In this document: positions 43,149 to 48,676 of the stretch, piece after piece
Numbering within the stretch: position 1 is the first letter of the stretch
Layout of the letters: each line of letters starts with the position of its first letter
From: Geobacteraceae bacterium
Lineage (GTDB): Bacteria > Desulfobacterota > Desulfuromonadia > Geobacterales > Geobacteraceae
NCBI GenBank assembly: GCA_025356035.1
Contig: JANXYN010000073.1
Location: 1 to 48,676, forward strand
DNA length: 48,676 nt
Direction: 5' to 3'
Notes under the pieces: model-generated
Seen by the model: only the letters and a program-made list of their open reading frames with translations
The model's database searches: none
Told to the model about the DNA's origin: nothing
Made by a program: the position numbers and the translations under genes

Positions 43149-43530
43149 TTTTCTCCCCATTCCAACAATCGAGGTACACTGCCGGAATTGTCGTAGAGTA
43201 TCCAGGCGTCTACGACGCAACTTGGAAAACATCTACAAACCTCTCGGTCCAGCAATGATGACGACTTTCAGTTCGTTGATCATACAACGTTTTCTCCACA
43301 AATGAGAATTATGTATGTCCCCCGAACCTTAATCCCGACTGAAAACGAGTATATTCTGTTTTGGCATCTTGCGCAATCAGGAATAAGGCATGGACGGCCC
43401 TTACAGCCTTCGGTCTTCAGCCTGAACACCTGAAAGCTGGGTGGCGTGGTATTTGGGGACGACGAAGCGGGGCATTTATCCCTTCAGTTGTCTTTAATCG
43501 TTGGAAATTGGGAAGTATCCTTATTTTGCT
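43149..43530. other. Gene-free stretch with repeat fragments
   Basis: About 380 bases without a credible gene. It contains a half-arm of the CCTTCAG-type repeat (43397-43435). It also has two motifs of opposite sense, ATTATGTATGTCCCC near 43310 and TATTTGGGGACG near 43450, which recall REP-type sequences of RAYT transposases, although no transposase is present. The rest shows no structure I can name. Confidence 0.35.
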
Positions 43531-44166
43531 TTAGCTCTTGAACTCCAGAATCTTGATCCCTTTCGGCGGCTGGAACAGTTCCCAGTTAGGTTTCAGGTTT
43601 TCCTCGTAGGTTTCATAGCGCACTGCGAACGTTTCCCCTCCCTCCTCAAGCTCCACTTGCAAGGGCTTGCCATTGCTGCGGAGATAGAGTTTCAAGCGGG
43701 TATTACCAAGTGAGAGGGTGTAAAGAGTTGTGGAGATGCCATCCAACGTGCTGTTGCCAGATGGTTTGGCCTGTCGCTCTTTGAAAAAGGCGGTCTCGTG
43801 CCCCATCTCGAGTTTCAGTACCTGTGGACTCTTAGAGAATGGGAACACTTGGGCATGGACGTCGATGCTTGGACCTGGATCGAGGATATGTCGCCCCTCT
43901 TTCTGGTAGAGGTTGATCATCCAACTGTCCGGAGCTTTTGCAATGATGAGGCCGTGAATACCTCTCTTTGGGTCGGGCTGCTCCTGCATGCGCATATAGC
44001 GGAATCCCACGCGCCAGAGTTCCCGTGTGGTCGCTTCGAAGCTTGTTGGTTCGATCCGTGCTGAAACAAACCGGAAGACGAGGTGTGTCATCGTTTCTTC
44101 GGCAATGCCAGCTGCGGGGGCCAGACAGAAAACCGCCAGCAGTATTGCGGACAAAAATCGCTTCAT
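43531..44166 (-). CDS. Exported protein of unknown function, LolA-like beta fold possible
   Basis: A 211-residue protein with an N-terminal signal peptide (MKRFLSAILLAVFCLAPAAGIA, cleavage about residue 22). The mature part alternates short beta-type segments (GLIIAKAPDSWMINLYQKEGRHILDPGPS, YTLSLGNTRLKLYLRSNGKPLQVELEEGG) of the kind seen in LolA/outer-membrane lipoprotein-sorting folds, which is an inference only. AGGAGG precedes the ATG. It is read alone. Confidence 0.65.
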   Translation of the reverse strand: MKRFLSAILLAVFCLAPAAGIAEETMTHLVFRFVSARIEPTSFEATTRELWRVGFRYMRMQEQPDPKRGIHGLIIAKAPDSWMINLYQKEGRHILDPGPSIDVHAQVFPFSKSPQVLKLEMGHETAFFKERQAKPSGNSTLDGISTTLYTLSLGNTRLKLYLRSNGKPLQVELEEGGETFAVRYETYEENLKPNWELFQPPKGIKILEFKS

Positions 44167-44274
44167 ATTTTCCTCCTTGGAGTTCTAACAGAGCATTGGG
44201 AGATACGTTGCCAGTACAGCGGTTCTCTTTCGGGTCGGACCTTATGTTGAGAATTCACCCTTATTTACGGTGGT

Positions 44275-45192
44275 TTAAGTATTGATGTCCCCGGAATTCC
44301 CCGCAATGGGCAAGATACCGTTGCATTTCGGATAGGAAGTACACCCCCAGAATTCATTGCCAGCGTTGCTCCCCTGGCGAGCCACGCGCTTTTTCATTTC
44401 TGCTCCGCATTTCGGGCATACCGGAGCAACCGGTGCAACAGGCGGCTTTCTGGAATCCGCTGCAACCGGCACAGACAACACAATATGAGAAATCCTGGGA
44501 TCCGCCGCGACACGAGACGGCACAGCCTGTTGCGCAATATCTATCATTCCCCTGAGCTTCCGTCCGTCCACCAGTTCGACGTTGAGCCCTTGGGCAAAAG
44601 TCACCGCCTCGTTGGTGTACTCGCCGGAAGTAACGAAATAGCCGCCCGCAACACCCCGTGACGCCATAACCCCGTAAAACTCGCGCACCGGTTGCACCCC
44701 GACCTTGTACGCTTTCCACTGTTTGCACTGCACCAGATAGGTTTCGCCATTCTGGCGAAGTACCAGATCGATACCGCCATCGGGACCATTGCCACCCTCA
44801 CGTGTCACCTGGAAACCTTTGCGCCGATAGTACTCGCTCACCAGGCGTTCGAAATCGCCCCAACTCATCTCATTCAGAGCAGCGACACCGGGACGCTTTG
44901 CCACCGTGTTGTAGAGCTTTTTCTGGTTGGTGGCATTGAACGCCGAGATTAGGGCTCCGAGGCCAAAGACAAAGGAAAGAACGTACTGGCCGAACATTGC
45001 CAGTGTCGTTGCGAGCCCTCTTACTGCGGCATCGCCCACCTGCCCAGGCCCGGCAACGTGTAGCGGCGGGCGTGAGGCGAGAGCATGCAGCACCAGATAT
45101 GACACCAGTGCCAACGTGATCCCGACCCACCACGGCAGCTTACTTATCACTAGGATCAAATCTTCTACAGGGCTTTTCTTTTGTCGAGCCAT
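44275..45192 (-). CDS. Membrane-anchored Mrr-type restriction endonuclease with zinc ribbon
   Basis: A 305-residue protein with three parts. Two hydrophobic helices (about 20-38 and 66-86) anchor it to the membrane. An Mrr-like PD-(D/E)xK domain (about 105-220) has Asp142 in GPDGGIDLVL and Gln155-Cys-Lys157 in YLVQCKQWK. A C-terminal topoisomerase-type zinc ribbon follows (CPKCGAEM, then FWGCTSYPKC). Mrr nucleases restrict modified or foreign DNA; a membrane anchor suggests action on incoming DNA at the envelope. The ATG at 45192 has AAGGAG upstream. Confidence 0.85.
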   Translation of the reverse strand: MARQKKSPVEDLILVISKLPWWVGITLALVSYLVLHALASRPPLHVAGPGQVGDAAVRGLATTLAMFGQYVLSFVFGLGALISAFNATNQKKLYNTVAKRPGVAALNEMSWGDFERLVSEYYRRKGFQVTREGGNGPDGGIDLVLRQNGETYLVQCKQWKAYKVGVQPVREFYGVMASRGVAGGYFVTSGEYTNEAVTFAQGLNVELVDGRKLRGMIDIAQQAVPSRVAADPRISHIVLSVPVAADSRKPPVAPVAPVCPKCGAEMKKRVARQGSNAGNEFWGCTSYPKCNGILPIAGNSGDINT

Positions 45193-45288
45193 AAATTCTC
45201 CTTGACTTGTGTTGCGCGCCGTGTAGCGCACCCAGCTGATACGGATACATCCGCGCCTCTGATTTCGATATTTTCATCTAAAACAAAG

Positions 45289-46281
45289 CTACAACCGCCA
45301 TTCCCGCCGATGTTCGGCAAGGTAGTGCCGGGCCGGCCAGAGATCGCGGTCCGCTGGCCCGATGATGCTACGGCTGGTGAGTGTCAAAAGAAAACCGGGC
45401 ACATTTGGATTGGCGGCGATCTGGCGCGAGGTGATGACGTTGTAGTTGTCGGATATCCCCATCATTCCCTCGTCAAACGCCCAGTGGCAGAGTTTGCAGA
45501 GGGCCATGCCGTTGCGGATGTCATCGTTCTTGCTTCTGCTCCAGGGGATGATGTGGGCGGCATCCACCACGGTGTGCCCTTCCGGCGTGATGATCCGTAC
45601 CCCGCACAGGGCGCAGCGGTGGTCGTAAGTGGTGACCACGATGCGCCGGAAGCCCTGGTCCCGGACGGCAGGTTTGTAGGCGTCTGCCTCCAGCGTTTCC
45701 TGGACCAGCGGCAGGTGGGCCTTCTGCTCCAGCTCTAGGCTGTAGCTGTAGGCTTCGGCATTGATGGTTGCCTGCTCTTCAAGGGCAGCCCGACCCTCTT
45801 CCGAGAAGCACGAACGCAGCAGCGCCTCGCGCAGGGCATTGCGGCTTGCGGGCTCTTGCAGGTAATGGAAGAGGTCTTCATCCATGCGAGCACCCAACGC
45901 GACCGTGCGGAGCTGGCTGACCGAGGCGATGTTGTTGATGGATGCCGGTGTGATCTTTTGCCCTGGCAGCGGCACCAGTTCCCAGAACGGTTCGTTGTGC
46001 AGGCGGGAGAAGGGAAAGGAGATGCTGCTGGTTTGGCCAAGCGGGATGATGCGCCGCCAGTAGAGGTTGAACAGTTCGTTCAATTCGACCAGGTCAACCG
46101 TGACAGCGATGAATGGTGAGGTGATGACGCCACGGGCCATCAGGTCCAGCACCGCCAGGAGCAGGATTGGTTTGTGGGGGGCGCGATTCTTCGTGCTCTC
46201 GGTCCAAACTCGCCCTGGTGCCCTGTTGAGACTGGAAAACTGCCGTATGTAGGTTTCGAGCTCGGTCATGGGCTCTTCCAT
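45289..46281 (-). CDS. HNH endonuclease, COG3440/McrA-like
   Basis: A 330-residue predicted restriction nuclease. The C-terminal HNH domain has CALCGVRI, DAAHIIPWS and NGMALCKLCHWAFDEG (about 220-265), with paired zinc cysteines. The N-terminal domain has APHKPILLLAVLDLM and LHNEPFWELV, a pattern found in COG3440 nucleases and reminiscent of the sulfur-binding domain of ScoMcrA-type enzymes that cut phosphorothioated DNA. That is an inference and methylation-dependent cutting is also possible. Its start overlaps the HIT gene stop (TAATG), so the two are coupled. Confidence 0.83.
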   Translation of the reverse strand: MEEPMTELETYIRQFSSLNRAPGRVWTESTKNRAPHKPILLLAVLDLMARGVITSPFIAVTVDLVELNELFNLYWRRIIPLGQTSSISFPFSRLHNEPFWELVPLPGQKITPASINNIASVSQLRTVALGARMDEDLFHYLQEPASRNALREALLRSCFSEEGRAALEEQATINAEAYSYSLELEQKAHLPLVQETLEADAYKPAVRDQGFRRIVVTTYDHRCALCGVRIITPEGHTVVDAAHIIPWSRSKNDDIRNGMALCKLCHWAFDEGMMGISDNYNVITSRQIAANPNVPGFLLTLTSRSIIGPADRDLWPARHYLAEHRREWRL

Positions 46282-46664
46282 TACGCCGCCTTCTTGGGCA
46301 TGATCCAGCGTACTCCGCCGCGCGGGTCGTCCGTGTCGCCGGCATAGCGGGGGATCAGGTGGATATGCAGGTGCATTACAGTCTGACCGGCGGCTGCGCC
46401 GTCGTTGATACCGATGTTAAAGCCGTCGGGGCTTCGTTCTGCCTGTAGATGCTGGCGCATTCCGGCCAGCAGGTCGAGCAACGCCGTCTGCTCTTCTCTG
46501 GTTGCATCGAAGAAAGAGTCAATGTGGCGCTTCGGGACGATCAGGCTGTGGCCGGGGGTGACGGGGAAGCCGTCGGGGAAGGCCACCGCGTGGTCGTTGG
46601 CCAGGATGACCCTGGATTTGTCCAGATTGCAGAAGGGGCAAGCGGGTTGATTGGTAATCTCCAT
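46281..46664 (-). CDS. HIT family nucleotide-binding protein
   Basis: A 127-residue histidine triad protein. The triad is MHLHIHLIPRY (about 97-107); an N-terminal CPFC pair may bind zinc. HIT enzymes hydrolyse or transfer nucleotide monophosphates (AMP-lysine, dinucleoside polyphosphates). GGGACATAACG precedes the ATG. It is the first gene of a two-gene unit with the HNH nuclease, a pairing that suggests a defence role rather than the usual housekeeping one. Confidence 0.87.
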   Translation of the reverse strand: MEITNQPACPFCNLDKSRVILANDHAVAFPDGFPVTPGHSLIVPKRHIDSFFDATREEQTALLDLLAGMRQHLQAERSPDGFNIGINDGAAAGQTVMHLHIHLIPRYAGDTDDPRGGVRWIMPKKAA

Positions 46665-46733
46665 CGTTATGTCCCTTGCGGGGGCTCCCTCTGACAGGCT
46701 AGGATCTAAAGGGTGCTACCAGAGAGTATATAT

Positions 46734-48530
46734 TTATTCAGTCTTTATGTTGGTAACCACAGGCCCTCGATAATTGAAGGCAAGCTCAAAAACAACTCGT
46801 CTTTCGGTTTTAAGTTGATCCCAAAAACCTCTGTTGCCATTGTAACGATATGCAAATATTTTATCTCCTGTACCGTCTTTTACGATAAAGGCATGGGAGT
46901 GCTCAACTTTAAAAACTTTCCCATGGTAAACCTTCGGCTTGTTATTTTCCATTACAGTAGCTTGTGATTCCTTTTTTAGGATCAGGCTTGCCTTCGAATC
47001 ACCTAGTGCTTTAAAAACACGCAAAGCCTCATCAATTTCACCAGCCAAATATAGACTCCGAGCATAAAAGAATTGCGCGTTGTAATTTACATCACCTTGA
47101 GTAAAAGATCGCCTTAAATGATGAATAATGTCTCCGGCGCTGTCAGGTTTGACATCTATGAGATATTTTGCTAGAGTGAAGTGTATGTCCTTACTAGAAG
47201 GGTTTATATCTAAGCATTCTTTCAGAACACGTATTGCTTCATCAACCTGGCCCATATCTTTATACACCTTAGCTAATCGGCTTGCAATGTAAGGACTCTT
47301 TTTATTTGAAGCAAAAGCTTTTTTGATAGATTCAAATGCCTTCGGTTCAGATCTTATTAAATGACAGAATTGTGACTCTGCATCAAGAATAAAACTATCA
47401 GACGGAAAGGCTTGAAGCGCTCTAAATATATATTCCTCAACTTCCTTCACTTTCCGCTCAAAAGAAACATCATCTCCTGTATGCATAGCATCTTTAATTT
47501 CATCGATTCCGAGCTTTATTATGGTATGAAATGGATGCGAAGAACTGGAGTCAGTTACTGTCAATTCGGATGATATTTTTTTGGCCTGTTCTCTTAACTT
47601 AATTCTCTCTGCTGGATTAGTTGCACAATCTGCTTGCTTTATTAAAAGCATAGCTACTGAATGTGTGATGCTTTTTCTCTGAGCTGTAAATGCTAACTTA
47701 TAACTCTTATCTAAGAGCTCCTTTGCTTTTTCTAGACTTCCGCCGTCTACATTCATCTCAAATATTGCTTGCTGCTGAAGAAGCATAGGATCGTCCGGGC
47801 ACCTGCTCCCTGCAACCACATATATATTCCTAATCATTTCATTATTAGGGAAGATAGAAAGTAACCTTCTGGCAGATACAAGGCCCTTAAATCCATCCCT
47901 ATCGGCGTTATAATCAATATCTAGATGGTTCAGTATCCTGATATACTCGTCGTACCTGCTTTGCAAGTCAACCAGTGCTCGCTCAAATATTATTTCTGCA
48001 ATATTTTGGTGACGCGTAAGGTAAACATGGTCTTTAATAATTGCATCATTTATGGCAAAGACTATGTATTCAAGAGGTCTAAAGAGTTTATCCATGAACT
48101 CACTAAAAGGGATACCATGTACCCTAGAAATTAGACCTGCGCGGGTGTGAACACCAAGTCTATGCATTATTGCAACGGTAAGGTATAACGATTGAGCTTG
48201 AGGATTTGAAATGGACTTATACTCATCGTAAATAATATCCTCAAAAGGCTTGCCAGACGTTGCTTCATGCAATGCAACCAATAGCTGTCTTCCTGCTTTT
48301 TGAGTTAGCAGCTCTTTTTGCTGCTGAGGCAACATGCCATCCATGTAGCCAAGAGAATTGTTCTTTCTAAGAAGATCCAAGAGTATCCCTATCTCTTTAG
48401 AGCTTAGGTACCTTAGTTCATACTCAGTGGATAGATATGGATGCAGCTCTGTACAATATGTATTCCATTCGTTGCTCCTCTCGCAGGTGATGATACTAAG
48501 CAACATTTGATCTTTTCTTGCACGATCCAT
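46734..48530 (-). pseudogene. STAND-like NTPase with TPR repeats, 5' part lost to an IS30 element
   Basis: The remaining part (about 598 residues from ATG 48530) matches the second half of a STAND-type P-loop ATPase. ITCERSNEWN (sensor-type segment) is at its start, followed by a helical region (RQLLVALHEATSGKPFEDII). TPR-like repeats follow (about 380-520, e.g. SPYIASRLAKVYKDMGQVDEAIRVL), then a C-terminal OB/cold-shock-like segment (GKVFKVEHSHAFIVKDGTGDKIFA). Walker A/B are absent because the sequence upstream of about 48530 is the 3' end of an IS30 transposase. The region is AT-rich, suggesting transfer. Such proteins are common sensors in antiphage systems. It ends at a normal stop and has no internal stops, so it is a truncated rather than decayed gene. 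Confidence 0.75.
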
Positions 48531-48544
48531 GAACAGGGTGAATT

Positions 48545-48675
48545 CAAATTGCAAGTGCACCATGTAGAGCTTTGGTGAAAACCTCATGTGGAGTCTGGTA
48601 ACTGAGACATTTACGAGGTCTGTGGTTCAGCCGTTCAACAGCCTCTGCAATTGCTTCGCCTGTAATCTCCCGAAA
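48545..48675 (-). mobile_element. IS30-family transposase, 3' end
   Basis: On the minus strand the last 43 codons before a TGA (48545-48547) read FREITGEAIAEAVERLNHRP, then RKCLSYQTPHEVF and KALHGALAI. This is the conserved C-terminus of IS30-family transposases (RLNxRPRKCLGYxTPxEVF). The rest of the element lies beyond the window. The IS end must fall between 48545 and about 48515, just before the STAND-like coding sequence; I could not place the terminal inverted repeat with confidence. Confidence 0.9.
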
Positions 48676-48676
48676 G

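Overview
The window reads as a chromosomal segment of a Geobacter-type bacterium (Desulfuromonadia/Geobacterales). This is inferred from gene content rather than from a marker gene: a bacterial SMUG1 uracil-DNA glycosylase, an EfpL-type EF-P paralog, a CobA-HemD fusion inside a siroheme/heme operon with CcsB, a split gcvPA/gcvPB operon that also carries lipM and lipA, ElbB, PilZ proteins and small deltaproteobacterial conserved proteins. Most of the window has the GC-rich composition of such a genome. The left edge (Fic, 1-1010), parts of the intergenic DNA and the right edge (46.7-48.7 kb) are clearly richer in A and T.

Layout. 0-1.2 kb: an N-terminally truncated Fic protein beside tRNA-Phe. 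1.2-6.0 kb: efpL, an S4 RNA-binding protein, SMUG1, periplasmic msrA, a metallo-beta-lactamase-fold hydrolase, the tiny ribosomal protein Thx, and hemB. 6.2-13.7 kb: a defence block. It holds an overlapping operon of type I restriction-modification genes (hsdR-hsdM-hsdS), preceded by a NYN-domain putative RNase and followed by a 278-residue protein with an Abi-like C-terminus, next to a vapBC toxin-antitoxin pair. 13.8-19.4 kb: a tetrapyrrole operon read leftward (precorrin-2 dehydrogenase, ccsB, hemA, hemC, cobA-hemD). 19.6-20.5 kb: two thioredoxin-fold genes. 20.6-26.7 kb: a self-contained glycine cleavage and lipoylation operon (gcvT-gcvH-gcvPA-gcvPB-lipM-lipA). 27-38.6 kb: housekeeping and envelope genes (TPR protein, lipoprotein, MFS, PgeF, RluD, lipoprotein-type HtrA, PilZ, AEC transporter, SDR, ElbB, outer-membrane barrel). 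38.8-42.7 kb: a 1278-residue protein with two dynamin-like GTPase modules. 42.7-48.7 kb: accessory DNA with an orphan HicB-like protein, a membrane-anchored Mrr nuclease, an HNH nuclease coupled to a HIT protein, and the C-terminal part of a STAND-like NTPase whose N-terminus is replaced by the 3' end of an IS30-family transposase.

How the genes work together. HemA, HemC and CobA-HemD, plus HemB from its own locus, make uroporphyrinogen III from glutamyl-tRNA. The CobA and precorrin-2 dehydrogenase activities divert it to siroheme, and CcsB uses heme for c-type cytochrome maturation, which suits a cytochrome-rich anaerobe. The gcv operon carries both the glycine cleavage enzymes and the lipoyl assembly enzymes that activate GcvH. 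Long imperfect palindromes of at least three kinds sit in the short gaps inside several of these operons.

The most interesting parts are the NYN-hsdRMS-Abi-like operon with its structured leader, the tandem dynamin, and the right-end defence cluster with the IS30-disrupted STAND gene. No rRNA, CRISPR array or prophage structure was seen.
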